64,000 bases of DNA, taken from positions 1 to 64,000 of the forward strand of contig NZ_AJLT01000052.1 of the NCBI RefSeq assembly GCF_000258765.1, in the 5' to 3' direction. Positions 37,390 to 46,521 of this stretch are shown one piece after another (position 1 is the first letter of the stretch; the number at the start of each line of letters is the position of its first letter). The DNA comes from Gillisia marina. Lineage in GTDB: Bacteria; Bacteroidota; Bacteroidia; Flavobacteriales; Flavobacteriaceae. The notes beneath the pieces are model-generated. The model saw only the letters and a program-made list of their open reading frames with translations, had not been told where the DNA came from and ran no database searches. Position numbers and translations under genes: made by a program.

Positions 37390-37599
37390 CTATTATTTTT
37401 TCAGAATTCCATTGGGATCAAATCCTATTATCTAATTCACATCTTACATTTCAAAAAGTCAACTATCAACAAGTCATAATCACCTGATTACATGTAAGGT
37501 AAAAACCAGAAAAGGAATTGGTCCTTGGGTTTAAAAATAGAAAAATTAAAATCGAATTTAAATAGATCAAGAAACTAATTATCAACCAATTTTAAGCAC

Positions 37600-37652
37600 A
37601 AAAAAATCCTCCCGGAATATGCGCTTCTGCATATCCCGGGAGGATTTTGGCT
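37600..37652 (-). terminator. strong terminator after the DUF2383 gene
   Basis: ATCCTCCCGG and CCGGGAGGAT form the base of a 17-bp-plus stem (37606-37645), with an A run on the + strand that gives T6 on the minus strand. Confidence 0.92.
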
Positions 37653-37667
37653 AATTCTAACTTTTTA

Positions 37668-38123
37668 TTATTTTCTATCTTCCCAAGTTTCCATCGCCTT
37701 TACTTTATTAAGTGCAGCAGAAATAGAATCTCTTTGTTTCATTAGTACGTTTCCTGTAGATGGTGGCAAGCTAGTATCTTTTAAAACTTCGTTATACTCT
37801 TCTACAGCAGCTTTTTCTCCTCTAATTGCTTCTTCTAAAACAGCTTCTTCTTTTTCAGAAGACAAACTCGTTTTCAAATTCATCCAAGCACGGTGTGCAT
37901 CGGCAGCTAAACTCGTTCCTTTTTCTGGAGCTTCACCAAAATTTCTAATTTCAGATTTTAGTTCATGTCCAAAATCATATCTTTCTTTTGCTCTTTCATT
38001 AAAAAATGACTGTAACTGAGGATTTTTCACTTTTTCGGCAGCAAATTTATAACCTTTCTCTGCGTCATAATTCTTTTCCAATAATTCATTCAACTTATTT
38101 GCAACTTCTTCAGAATATTTCAT
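37668..38123 (-). CDS. PA2169-type four-helix-bundle protein (DUF2383), 151 aa
   Basis: Helical throughout: 'SEEVANKLNELLEKNYDAEKGYKFA', 'FFNERAKERYDFGHELKSEIR' and 'ALNKVKAMETWE'. The DUF2383/PA2169 family is ferritin-like, with Glu- and His-containing helices that could bind metal; activity is unproven. The frame runs upstream to 38174, but Met at 38123 (MKYSEEVANK) begins the domain. Flavobacterial homologues are often stress-induced. A strong terminator follows. Confidence 0.82.
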   Translation of the reverse strand: MKYSEEVANKLNELLEKNYDAEKGYKFAAEKVKNPQLQSFFNERAKERYDFGHELKSEIRNFGEAPEKGTSLAADAHRAWMNLKTSLSSEKEEAVLEEAIRGEKAAVEEYNEVLKDTSLPPSTGNVLMKQRDSISAALNKVKAMETWEDRK

Positions 38124-38441
38124 AATATGTATTTTTTGATTAGTAATTTTATTTTCAACAGTATAAAAATACAAGATAAAAGCCTTGGTAGCATCATGTT
38201 TAACAGGGTTTAGTATAGTTTAACGGCTTTTAACACGGCAGCCAGAAATTGATCAGATTTTCTTAATTATTAGCTAAACAGCACTTCAAAAGTTTATCCT
38301 AAACCTGTACTATTTTATGTTTAAGCCTCTGACTATTTATTAAAAATTGTAATGAAGAATTGTGTTTAGAAAAACAAATAATATAGTATCTTTGCAGACT
38401 CATTAATAATAGAGGTCGTGAACCTCACTAATTAATTAATT
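38124..38441. other. intergenic region with the rpsP promoter
   Basis: Divergent promoter region between the DUF2383 gene and rpsP. Apart from the rpsP -7 box at 38387-38394 it is AT-rich, and no gene or clear repeat is seen. Confidence 0.6.
38387..38394 (+). promoter_or_regulatory. rpsP -7 box
   Basis: TATCTTTG fits TAnnTTTG, 48 bases before the rpsP start. A TTTA at 38365-38368 sits 18 bases upstream as a weak -33 element. Confidence 0.55.
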
Positions 38442-38990
38442 ATGCCTGTAAAAATTAGATTACAAAGACACGGTAAAAAAGGGAAACCATTTTACTGGAT
38501 TATTGCTGCGGATAGCCGTGCAAAAAGAGATGGAAAATACCTTGATAAAATTGGTATCTACAATCCAAATACAAACCCTGCAACTATTGAGTTAGATGTA
38601 GATGGTGCTGTAAAATGGTTACAAAATGGAGCACAGCCAACAGATACGGCTCGTGCTATTCTTTCTTACAAAGGAGCCCTTCTTAAAAATCACCTTGTTG
38701 GTGGAGTTAGAAAAGGAGCTTTAACTGAAGAGCAAGCTGAAGAAAAATTCAAAACTTGGTTGGAGGAAAAAGAAGGAGCTGTTTCTTCTAAAGAAGAGTC
38801 TTTATCTAAAGCACAAGAAGATGCTAAGAAAAAAGCTCTAGATGCTGAAAAAGAAGTGAATGCTAAGCGTATGGCGGCATCAGCTGAGGCTGAAACTGCA
38901 GCTGCTGAAGCTGAAGCTAGTGAAGAGGTTGCTGAAGGAACTGAAGTGGAAGCTGCTGAAGCTTCATCTGAAGAGAACAAAGAAGCTTAA
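38442..38990 (+). CDS. rpsP: 30S ribosomal protein S16 with a long C-terminal tail (182 aa)
   Basis: Residues 1-85 are normal S16 ('KIRLQRHGKKGKPFYWIIAADSR', 'NPATIELDVDGAVKWLQNGAQPTDTAR'). The rest is a Glu/Ala/Lys/Ser-rich tail with coiled-coil character ('AEAETAAAEAEASEEVAEG'), so the protein is about twice the usual 80-90 residues. Tails like this occur in Bacteroidota S16 proteins. It begins an operon with rimM and trmN6, the common rpsP-rimM pairing. Confidence 0.97.
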   Translation: MPVKIRLQRHGKKGKPFYWIIAADSRAKRDGKYLDKIGIYNPNTNPATIELDVDGAVKWLQNGAQPTDTARAILSYKGALLKNHLVGGVRKGALTEEQAEEKFKTWLEEKEGAVSSKEESLSKAQEDAKKKALDAEKEVNAKRMAASAEAETAAAEAEASEEVAEGTEVEAAEASSEENKEA

Positions 38991-39005
38991 TTTAAATTTC
39001 TAACG

Positions 39006-39533
39006 ATGCTTAAAGAGGAATGTTTCTATTTAGGAAAGATCGTTAGCAAGTTTAGTTTTAAAGGGGAGGTGTTAATTAAATTAGATACCGACGAACCTGA
39101 AGAATACACTGGAATGGAATCGGTTTTCGTTGATTACAACGAAAACTTGGTTCCATTTTTTATTGAAAGAAGCGGACTTCACCGAAGCACCTTGCTTCGC
39201 GTAAAATTTGAAGACGTTGATACAGAGGAAGATGCTGAAGACATTATGAAATGTGATGTTTACCTTCCACTCAATCAGCTTCCAGAATTAGATGGCGATA
39301 AATTCTATTTCCACGAGATCATAGGCTTTACAGTAGAAGACATTAACTATGGTACAGTTGGAAAGATCACTGCCATAAACGATAGTACCGCACAATCATT
39401 ATTTGAGATCGATAAGGATGGAAAGCAAATTCTTATTCCCTTAAATGATGAATTCATAGAAAAACTGGACAAGAAGAATAAGATTATTTTTGTTCAAACT
39501 CCCGAAGGTCTTATAGATCTTTACTTAGACTAG
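39006..39533 (+). CDS. rimM: ribosome maturation factor RimM
   Basis: 175 aa: N-terminal RimM beta-barrel ('CFYLGKIVSKFSFKGEVLIK', 'GMESVFVDYNENLVPF') and C-terminal PRC-barrel ('YFHEIIGFTVEDINYGTVGKI', 'DEFIEKLDKKNKIIFVQTPEGLIDLY'). It helps assemble the 30S head with S19. It lies 15 bases after rpsP, so translation is probably coupled. No unusual features. Confidence 0.95.
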   Translation: MLKEECFYLGKIVSKFSFKGEVLIKLDTDEPEEYTGMESVFVDYNENLVPFFIERSGLHRSTLLRVKFEDVDTEEDAEDIMKCDVYLPLNQLPELDGDKFYFHEIIGFTVEDINYGTVGKITAINDSTAQSLFEIDKDGKQILIPLNDEFIEKLDKKNKIIFVQTPEGLIDLYLD

Positions 39534-39539
39534 TCTAAT

Positions 39540-40259
39540 TTGGAAACCCCATTTCGTTTTAAAGACTTTAGTATAGCTCAGGATAAATGTGCCATGAAAA
39601 TTGGTACAGATGGCGTCTTGCTTGGCGCTTGGACCCCAATATCTTCTGAAGTCTATTCCATATTAGATATTGGTTCCGGAACAGGGATAATCGCTCTAAT
39701 GCTCGCACAGCGAAGCCATGCAGAAACCATTGACGCTCTCGAGATCGATGAAGATGCCTACGAGCAAGCAGTCGAAAATTTCGAGAATAGCCCATGGGGA
39801 GACAGAATGTTTTGTTATCACGCCGCTTTCGATGAATTTGTTGAAGAAATGCAGGATGAAAAATACGATCTCATAGTAAGCAATCCTCCTTATTTTTCTA
39901 GCAATAATGCTTCAAAAATAACTACTTCTCGTGAAACCGCTAGACTGCAAGCATCCCTTCCTTTCGAAGAACTGCTTCAAGGAGTATCTCAATTGCTTTC
40001 AGAAAATGGAACTTTCAGCATAGTAATCCCAAAGGAAGAAGAAATCACTATTTTGGAAATCGCTGCTTTAAATAAACTCTACCCAAATAAGATCACTGAA
40101 GTAAAAGGTACTGAAACTGCTAAAGTTAAACGCAGCTTAATCACCTTTCTATTTCTTCAGAAAGAAATAGAAAGAGACCTTTTAATTCTAGAAGAGAGCA
40201 GGCACAACTACACTCCTGAATACAAAAAAATGGTTGCTCCATTTTACCTTAAATTATAA
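39540..40259 (+). CDS. tRNA1(Val) (adenine(37)-N6)-methyltransferase, TrmN6-like
   Basis: Class I SAM methyltransferase: 'DIGSGTGIIALMLAQRS' is the SAM loop, and 'DLIVSNPPYFSSNNASK' carries the NPPY motif of N6-adenine MTases. This is the TrmN6/YfiC family, which modifies tRNA1-Val A37. The start is TTG at 39540, 6 bases after rimM. 239 aa matches relatives. Transcribed with rpsP-rimM. Confidence 0.88.
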   Translation: METPFRFKDFSIAQDKCAMKIGTDGVLLGAWTPISSEVYSILDIGSGTGIIALMLAQRSHAETIDALEIDEDAYEQAVENFENSPWGDRMFCYHAAFDEFVEEMQDEKYDLIVSNPPYFSSNNASKITTSRETARLQASLPFEELLQGVSQLLSENGTFSIVIPKEEEITILEIAALNKLYPNKITEVKGTETAKVKRSLITFLFLQKEIERDLLILEESRHNYTPEYKKMVAPFYLKL

Positions 40260-40318
40260 GACTTTTAAATTGCTTGCTATTAGCCGGTTGGTTATTTTTG
40301 TTTTCAAAATCATAACCA

Positions 40319-41497
40319 ATGAAACCAGATTTATTTCAAGCTCCGGATTATTACAACCTGGACGATCTTTTAACCGAAGAACATAAAATGGTACGTGATG
40401 CTGCCCGCGAATGGGTAAAGCGTGATGTATCTCCTATTATAGAAGAAGCTGCACAAGAAGCTAAATTCCCGAAATCTATTATTAAAGGTCTTGCCGAAAT
40501 AGGTGCTTTTGGACCTTATATCCCTGAAGAATATGGTGGCGCCGGATTAGACCAGATTTCATACGGACTTATCATGCAGGAAATCGAGCGCGGAGATAGT
40601 GGGGTTAGATCTACTGCATCTGTTCAGTCTTCTTTAGTGATGTATCCTATTTTTAAATACGGAAGTGAAGAGCAAAAGAAAAAATATTTACCAAAATTAG
40701 CCTCCGGAGAATTTATGGGTTGTTTTGGTCTTACCGAACCAGATCATGGATCTAATCCAGGTGGAATGGTTACCAATTTTAAAGATAAAGGAGATCATTA
40801 TTTATTGAATGGAGCCAAACTTTGGATCTCCAACTCTCCGTTTGCAGATATCGCTGTGGTTTGGGCGAAAAATGAAGAAGGAAGAATTCACGGGCTTATA
40901 GTAGAACGTGGAATGGAAGGCTTCTCTACGCCGGAAACTCACAACAAATGGTCTCTTAGAGCTAGCGCAACCGGAGAATTGATATTTGATAATGTAAAAA
41001 TTCCAAAAGAAAACTTACTTCCAAACAAATCCGGTTTAGGAGGCCCTCTTGGCTGCTTGGATTCTGCACGTTTTGGAATTGCCTGGGGAGCGATTGGAGC
41101 AGCGATGGATTGTTATGACACCGCACTTAGATACTCCAAAGAACGCATACAGTTTGGAAAACCAATTGCCGGTTTCCAATTGCAACAAAAGAAATTAGCA
41201 GAAATGATTACTGAGATCACCAAAGCTCAGTTATTAGCTTGGAGATTAGGAGTTTTAAGAAATGAAGGAAAAGCAACCTCTGCCCAGATCTCTATGGCGA
41301 AGAGAAATAATGTAGATATGGCATTAAAAATTGCTCGTGAAGCTAGACAAGTGCTAGGCGCCATGGGAATCACCGGGGACTACAGCATTATGCGACATAT
41401 GATGAATCTTGAAAGTGTGATCACTTATGAAGGAACCCACGATATCCACTTATTAATAACAGGCCTAGATATCACCGGAATTCCAGCTTTTAGTTAA
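40319..41497 (+). CDS. acyl-CoA dehydrogenase, probably glutaryl-CoA dehydrogenase
   Basis: 392 aa with the acyl-CoA dehydrogenase domains: N-terminal helical bundle, beta domain ('FGLTEPDHGSNPGGMVTN') and C-terminal bundle. The catalytic Glu is in 'VITYEGTHDIHLLITG', the arrangement typical of glutaryl-CoA dehydrogenases, and 'SGVRSTASVQSSLVM' also agrees. It converts glutaryl-CoA to crotonyl-CoA in lysine and tryptophan breakdown, using FAD. It is monocistronic with a terminator at 41518. The exact substrate is an inference from motif resemblance. Confidence 0.87.
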   Translation: MKPDLFQAPDYYNLDDLLTEEHKMVRDAAREWVKRDVSPIIEEAAQEAKFPKSIIKGLAEIGAFGPYIPEEYGGAGLDQISYGLIMQEIERGDSGVRSTASVQSSLVMYPIFKYGSEEQKKKYLPKLASGEFMGCFGLTEPDHGSNPGGMVTNFKDKGDHYLLNGAKLWISNSPFADIAVVWAKNEEGRIHGLIVERGMEGFSTPETHNKWSLRASATGELIFDNVKIPKENLLPNKSGLGGPLGCLDSARFGIAWGAIGAAMDCYDTALRYSKERIQFGKPIAGFQLQQKKLAEMITEITKAQLLAWRLGVLRNEGKATSAQISMAKRNNVDMALKIAREARQVLGAMGITGDYSIMRHMMNLESVITYEGTHDIHLLITGLDITGIPAFS

Positions 41498-41517
41498 TCA
41501 TTAAAACAAAATAATTT

Positions 41518-41546
41518 AAAAGGGCAGCTATAGAAAGCTGCCCTTT
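41518..41546 (+). terminator. terminator after the acyl-CoA dehydrogenase
   Basis: AAAGGGCAGCT / AGCTGCCCTTT stem with loop ATAGAA. The T run is short, ending TCAATTTT. Confidence 0.85.
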
Positions 41547-41561
41547 CAATTTTGCATAAAA

Positions 41562-41586
41562 GTCACATTGAGCCTGTCGGAATGTT
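41562..41586. repeat. REP-like element
   Basis: CACATTGAGCCTGTCGGAAT lies in the DUF3050 upstream region. It is the inverse relative of the element at 32950-32974. Confidence 0.5.
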
Positions 41587-41713
41587 CTTAAAAATACAGA
41601 CAAAACTTCTACAAACTCAGTTTGACAGTTTTAAAAAAGTTTAGTATCATTTCCACAATCGTTAAACTTTATAAAAACCACGCCAAAGGTTTTAAAAATC
41701 AAAGCCTTAAAAG

Positions 41714-41721
41714 TATTTTTG
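41714..41721 (+). promoter_or_regulatory. putative -7 box for the DUF3050 gene
   Basis: TATTTTTG matches TAnnTTTG, 20 bases before the start codon. The -33 box is not clear. Confidence 0.4.
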
Positions 41722-41740
41722 CGGAAATTTTAGACTACTA

Positions 41741-42517
41741 ATGATCCAGGAAATAAATACCGCTTTAGAGCCCCAAACAAAAGAATTACTTAATCACTCT
41801 CTTTACAGCAAAATAAGCACCCCAGAGCATCTTAGATGTTTTATGGAGCATCATGTTTTTGCTGTTTGGGATTTTATGTCCTTACTTAAAGCACTTCAAG
41901 AAAAACTAACAGCTACAACCACTCCTTGGGTGCCTGTTGGAAATCCTGAGTTACGATATTTAATAAATGAAATAGTTCTTGCTGAAGAAACCGATATGAA
42001 TTTGGATGGAAAACGACAAAGCCATTTCGAAATGTATTTAGATGCAATGGAGAATAGTGGTGCCAGCAAAATAAAGATTGAAGAATTTGTTGCCCAAGTA
42101 ATTCACGGTACTGACATTTTTCTAATTATTGCCACTAGTGATCTTCCCAAAAGCATCAAACAATTTCTAAAATTTACGTTTGAAATCGTTGCGGAAGGAA
42201 AACCACACAAAATAGCTGCGGCTTTTACTTTTGGAAGAGAAGGATTGATTCCCGATATGTTTACTTCAATTATTAAAAATATTCAGCAGAAATTTCCAGA
42301 GGAAGATCTAAAACATTTCAAATATTATTTCGACAGGCATATTGAATTAGATGCCGATGAACATGGTCCAATGGCATTTAAAATGGTAGAGGAGCTTTGT
42401 GAAAATGATCCGATAAAAAAGAGCGAAGTTAAAGAGGTTGCCAAAGAAGCCCTAGAAAGTAGAATAGCACTTTGGGACGGAATATTAGATGAAATCGAAA
42501 CTTCGGTGCTCGTATAA
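41741..42517 (+). CDS. DUF3050 domain-containing protein (258 aa)
   Basis: All-helical, similar to heme-oxygenase-like folds: 'FMEHHVFAVWDFMSLLKALQ', 'LINEIVLAEETDMN', 'FTFGREGLIPDMFTSI' and a C-terminal 'YYFDRHIELDADEHGPMAF'. Conserved His/Glu positions suggest metal or cofactor binding, but no activity is established for DUF3050. It converges with the end of the PUL and is not part of it by strand. No signal peptide, so it is cytosolic. Confidence 0.83.
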   Translation: MIQEINTALEPQTKELLNHSLYSKISTPEHLRCFMEHHVFAVWDFMSLLKALQEKLTATTTPWVPVGNPELRYLINEIVLAEETDMNLDGKRQSHFEMYLDAMENSGASKIKIEEFVAQVIHGTDIFLIIATSDLPKSIKQFLKFTFEIVAEGKPHKIAAAFTFGREGLIPDMFTSIIKNIQQKFPEEDLKHFKYYFDRHIELDADEHGPMAFKMVEELCENDPIKKSEVKEVAKEALESRIALWDGILDEIETSVLV

Positions 42518-42552
42518 AAGAGACCCTGAAATAAGTTAGGTGACGAGTTGTT

Positions 42553-44382
42553 TTAAGATTTACTACTTATCACCTCGCTTTTTTCTGAAATCCCATTCTC
42601 ATTAAAGGCTTCCACCTGAAAAAAGTATTCGGAATCTATATTTAAAGCTCTCAGGTCATAGTTGTTCTTGTCATATATAAGCACTGAATTATTAAGCCTA
42701 TCAGCCTTAATCCCCCAATACAGCACGTAGCCCTGAGTGTTTTCAATACTTTTCCAGTTTAAAGTGGCATCCCTTCTATCTTTTTCTCTAACTACTACGA
42801 AGTTTTCTGGCCTAGATGGCTTCTTTCCAGATCCAATTCCAAACACCCTAAATTCTGAAATCGCTAAATATTTGTTGGAACAAAACACGTGCTTATATCG
42901 CACATATCTCGCTTCTAATTCTTTATCAAATTGAATGAAAGCGTGAGGCTGATCTTTCTTATTCTTAGAATAATCGGCTGCAGTTTTCCAATCTTTTTTA
43001 TCTAATGATACTTCAATTATAAATTGATGTTTTAGATTATCGGGACGCCCAAATACCTCAGCATTTACATCGTGAAAATTAATTTGGGTCGCCTTTAAAT
43101 TCATTTTACTTCCCAAGTCCACTGTGAAGTAAATGGAATCATTATTCTGTTCTGACACCCAAAAACTTCTGATGTTCTCGTCGGTTAACTTTGAAATATT
43201 ATAATCTTCTTCAAGTTTTTCCGGAGTGTATCCTTGTTCGGTCTCCTCAATAGTCTTCGCGTGAATTGTCGCTAAGGGAGCATTTGTTTCAACAGGTTTA
43301 TTATAGGATAATAACATCCAACCCGTAAATCGATTTTTATGGCTTTTCACCTTAACATTGGGCAAATAATGAGGATAATCTCCATAAGCTGTATTTACAT
43401 ACATCTGCCCATCTTCCTCAAATCCTGCCGGGTACATCCCAATTCGACGTTCAAATTTATAGTTTACAGAAATCGGCATAGTTGCAAAATGCCAATAATT
43501 ATCATTAAAATCTTGAACCGTACTTCCATGACCTGCTCCATTTAAAAAACCTCCGGGTTTATAAGAGATTGGATTGTATTCCGCATACGTAAAAGGCCCA
43601 AGTGGCGAATCTCCAACATAAACACCATCTGCATATACATTCCATTGCGTCCCAGGAGCGGCATATTGTAAATAATATTTCCCATTATGCTTGGTCATCC
43701 AAGGCCCCTCGATAAATGGTTTCACATCTGAATTATGATTGTTTCCAAAGCGTTCCCAGCCATGCTCCTCCGGATGTAAGGTAATTAGATCTACCGGCTC
43801 TCCAATAGGAACATAATTCTTGTTTGGATCTAATTCCAGTCCTTTAATAGGAAATAAGTTGGAAGATCCTTCATAAACATATACTCTTTTATCATCGTCT
43901 ACAAAGATAGCCGGGTCGTGCAGGGTGTGTGGAATTACACTATAGGTAGTTTTCCAATCTCCTAATTTAGGGTTGTTGGTTTTAATTAATGCGTTTACTC
44001 CAGAAGGGTCACCTAACACCAAGATCTCATCTTCTGTGGCCCAAGCTGCAGGAGCGTTCGAACCATTGAAATACCAGCTTTGTGGCTTTATGAATTTCCA
44101 ATTGGACATATCTTTGGAATACCAATATCCATGCGAACGGGTTACAAACATATAAAAGCCGTCTTTATAACGAACTATCGAAGGATCTGCTCCAGACCTA
44201 TAACTCACATTTCTGAAGGCGTAATGAGACATATATGAGTAGTCGATATCTATAGGATTACAGTAAGCTGTAAAACTTTGTTTTATCTCTGTCTCGTTCG
44301 AATCCAGACTTTTTGAACTATTTTCATTATCCTCACAGGACACAATGAATACTATACATATGAGAAGTAGAAAATTTTTCAT
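42553..44382 (-). CDS. GH43-like lipoprotein with F5/8 type C and fibronectin III-like domains (609 aa)
   Basis: Lipobox at Cys16. The five-bladed propeller has the GH43 triad: D66 ('SGADPSIVRYKDG'), D156 ('HTLHDPAIFVDDD') and E225 ('FIEGPWMTKHNG'). A discoidin/CBM32-like region follows (about 390-510, 'IYFTVDLGSKMNLKATQINFHDV', 'YVRYKHVFCSNKYLAISEFRV'), then an FN3-like end. GH43 enzymes mostly act on arabinosides, xylosides or galactosides; the subfamily is not identifiable here. It is the last gene of the PUL, 19 bases after the GH97 stop, and would trim side chains at the cell surface. Confidence 0.85.
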   Translation of the reverse strand: MKNFLLLICIVFIVSCEDNENSSKSLDSNETEIKQSFTAYCNPIDIDYSYMSHYAFRNVSYRSGADPSIVRYKDGFYMFVTRSHGYWYSKDMSNWKFIKPQSWYFNGSNAPAAWATEDEILVLGDPSGVNALIKTNNPKLGDWKTTYSVIPHTLHDPAIFVDDDKRVYVYEGSSNLFPIKGLELDPNKNYVPIGEPVDLITLHPEEHGWERFGNNHNSDVKPFIEGPWMTKHNGKYYLQYAAPGTQWNVYADGVYVGDSPLGPFTYAEYNPISYKPGGFLNGAGHGSTVQDFNDNYWHFATMPISVNYKFERRIGMYPAGFEEDGQMYVNTAYGDYPHYLPNVKVKSHKNRFTGWMLLSYNKPVETNAPLATIHAKTIEETEQGYTPEKLEEDYNISKLTDENIRSFWVSEQNNDSIYFTVDLGSKMNLKATQINFHDVNAEVFGRPDNLKHQFIIEVSLDKKDWKTAADYSKNKKDQPHAFIQFDKELEARYVRYKHVFCSNKYLAISEFRVFGIGSGKKPSRPENFVVVREKDRRDATLNWKSIENTQGYVLYWGIKADRLNNSVLIYDKNNYDLRALNIDSEYFFQVEAFNENGISEKSEVISSKS

Positions 44383-44401
44383 AATTCAGTTTTTCTAAAA
44401 A

Positions 44402-46501
44402 TTAATTTGCCGGCACGATACTAACAGCTGTTCCTCCTCCGGGAGCCAAATTCAGTTTTAATATTGATTTGCTTGTAACTGTTTGCTCTTTTATGGAATA
44501 GCTCTTTGGATTTATTTTCCAGTCGGCATCCTTTCCATCCTGGTAAATAATGGCTTTGTATTTTTTATTTGGAGAAAGAAAATCAAGTTTTATTTCAGTT
44601 TTTCTTGGGTTTTTATCGGTAATGGAACCTAAGAACCAGCTCTCTGAGTTTTTATCTTTTCTAACCACAGTTAAGTAATCTCCAGGTTCAGCTTCCAGAT
44701 AAATAGATTCTTGCCAATCTAACGGCACGTCTTTTATAAATTGAAATGCATCAAGATATCTTTCGTAATTCTCAGGTAAGTCTGCAGCCATTTGTAAGGG
44801 AGAATACATGGTGACATATAAGGCCAATTGCTTAGCTAAAGTGGTATGTACTTGTTCTGTCTTAGTAGGATCATAAATATTCATCTTAATTTCAAAGATC
44901 CCTGGAGTATAATCCATAGCTCCTCCTAATAATCGTGTAAACGGTAGAATGGTTTCATGCTTTGGGTCGTTCCCCGAGCTCCATGCATTAAATTCATTTC
45001 CACGGGCAGCTTCGGCAGCAATATAATTCGGATAGGTTCTGCTATATCCTGTAGGGCGAACACTTTCATGAGAATTCACCATGATCTTATAATCTGCAGC
45101 GCGTTGTGCCACAAAGTTAAAATGATTCACCATAGTTTGCCCGTCATGATATTCCCCACGCGGAATGATCCTTCCCACATAGCCTGTTTTCACTGCCGGA
45201 TAATCGTATTCTTTCATGAGGTCAAAAGCTCTGTCTAAATGCCTTTCATAGTTGGCAACAGAACCAGAGGTTTCATGATGCATGATCATTTTGACTCCCT
45301 TAGCTTTAGCGTAATCTGCAACTTCTTTGATATTAAAGTCCGGGTAAGGAGTGGTAAAATCGAAAACATCTTCTTTCCAATTGCCAAACCAATCTTCCCA
45401 ACCAACATTCCAACCTTCTACCAAAACTCCGTCGAATCCGTGTTTGGCAGCAAAATCTATATATCTTTTAGTGTTTTCTGTAGTTGCGCCATGCTTTCCG
45501 GAAGGAATAAGATCTTTGGAGGCTGCATTTTGAGCATTTTGGCTCCCGGCAAAATCCCATGTAGATTTCCCTACATGCATTTCCCACCAAATCCCAACAT
45601 ATTTCATAGGTTTAATCCAAGAGGTGTCTTCTAGTTGATTGGGTTCATTAAGATTTAAGATCATTTTTGAACTTACAACTTTCCGAGCATCATCACTTAC
45701 CATTATAGTTCTCCATGGAGTTACTGAAGGAGTTCTTAAATAAGCTTTATCTCCAAGAGCATCCGGAACTAATTGCGAGCTAAGTTTAAAACTTTCAATA
45801 TCTACATTTAAATGCATTACAGGATAATTAACCACTGCTGCTTCAAAAATATTGATATACAGGCCATCATTAGATTTCATCATTAATGGCGATTGTACTC
45901 TATAATTGCTTTCAATACTCTTTAAAGCGATCCCGTTATTTAAATCCAGTTTGGAATTGTCTATTTCAGATAACTTAGTTTCAGAATACACATATTCCTG
46001 ACTGTCATAATCTCCCGGGATCCAAAAGGTTTTATGATCCCCTGTAAGATTGAACTCTGTATTCTCTTCAGAAACAATAAAATAACTAAGAGCGTCTTGA
46101 GCAGGAAATTCGTATCGAAAAGCCACGCCTTCATCATAGACTTTGAAAATGATATCCAATTTTCTATTGGCTTCCTTTTGAAGCAAATGAAAGCTTACCT
46201 GTATATAATTATTTTTGATGCTGGATTGCTCTCCCAACACCGGGTTCCAGGAATCATCAACGCTTGTTTCTTTTTTATTTAGAATACTAAAACCTGTTGT
46301 AAGGGCAGTATCATCCTTGAGAGAAATCCCCAGCTTACTAGGTTTAACAACCTCTTTCCACTTGTATCTAACTTGATATGTTGGCTCTCCTAAAGAACTT
46401 AGAGAGAATTCCAAAGTAATCTCTTTGGAGGGAGATTGAATTTGTTGCGCAGAGATTGACGAAAAAACAAGCACAAACAGCAAAAAATATAATTTTTTCA
46501 T
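44402..46501 (-). CDS. GH97 glycoside hydrolase, predicted inverting alpha-glucosidase (SusB-like), 699 aa
   Basis: Signal peptide (about 1-18). N-terminal super-beta-sandwich, catalytic TIM barrel from about 300, C-terminal beta domain. Residues expected of inverting GH97 are present: E410 ('IMHHETSG'), E479 ('VNSHESVRPTG') and E503 ('ARGNEFNAW'). The retaining alpha-galactosidase branch has an Asp nucleophile instead; here the corresponding stretch reads 'AVKTGYVGR', with no Asp. In SusB the three Glu bind calcium and catalyse. An alpha-glucosidase in this PUL implies an alpha-glucosyl part in the substrate. It lies 20 bases after the GH3 stop, in the same transcript. Confidence 0.92.
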   Translation of the reverse strand: MKKLYFLLFVLVFSSISAQQIQSPSKEITLEFSLSSLGEPTYQVRYKWKEVVKPSKLGISLKDDTALTTGFSILNKKETSVDDSWNPVLGEQSSIKNNYIQVSFHLLQKEANRKLDIIFKVYDEGVAFRYEFPAQDALSYFIVSEENTEFNLTGDHKTFWIPGDYDSQEYVYSETKLSEIDNSKLDLNNGIALKSIESNYRVQSPLMMKSNDGLYINIFEAAVVNYPVMHLNVDIESFKLSSQLVPDALGDKAYLRTPSVTPWRTIMVSDDARKVVSSKMILNLNEPNQLEDTSWIKPMKYVGIWWEMHVGKSTWDFAGSQNAQNAASKDLIPSGKHGATTENTKRYIDFAAKHGFDGVLVEGWNVGWEDWFGNWKEDVFDFTTPYPDFNIKEVADYAKAKGVKMIMHHETSGSVANYERHLDRAFDLMKEYDYPAVKTGYVGRIIPRGEYHDGQTMVNHFNFVAQRAADYKIMVNSHESVRPTGYSRTYPNYIAAEAARGNEFNAWSSGNDPKHETILPFTRLLGGAMDYTPGIFEIKMNIYDPTKTEQVHTTLAKQLALYVTMYSPLQMAADLPENYERYLDAFQFIKDVPLDWQESIYLEAEPGDYLTVVRKDKNSESWFLGSITDKNPRKTEIKLDFLSPNKKYKAIIYQDGKDADWKINPKSYSIKEQTVTSKSILKLNLAPGGGTAVSIVPAN

Positions 46502-46521
46502 AGAAGATTTATAACACGAAT

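Noticed and set aside
38690-38980. Ser/Ala-rich ORF opposite rpsP (and a similar one opposite rpsB at 16459-16800)
   Set aside because: They mirror the low-complexity tails of S16 and S2 and are produced by codon bias, not real genes.
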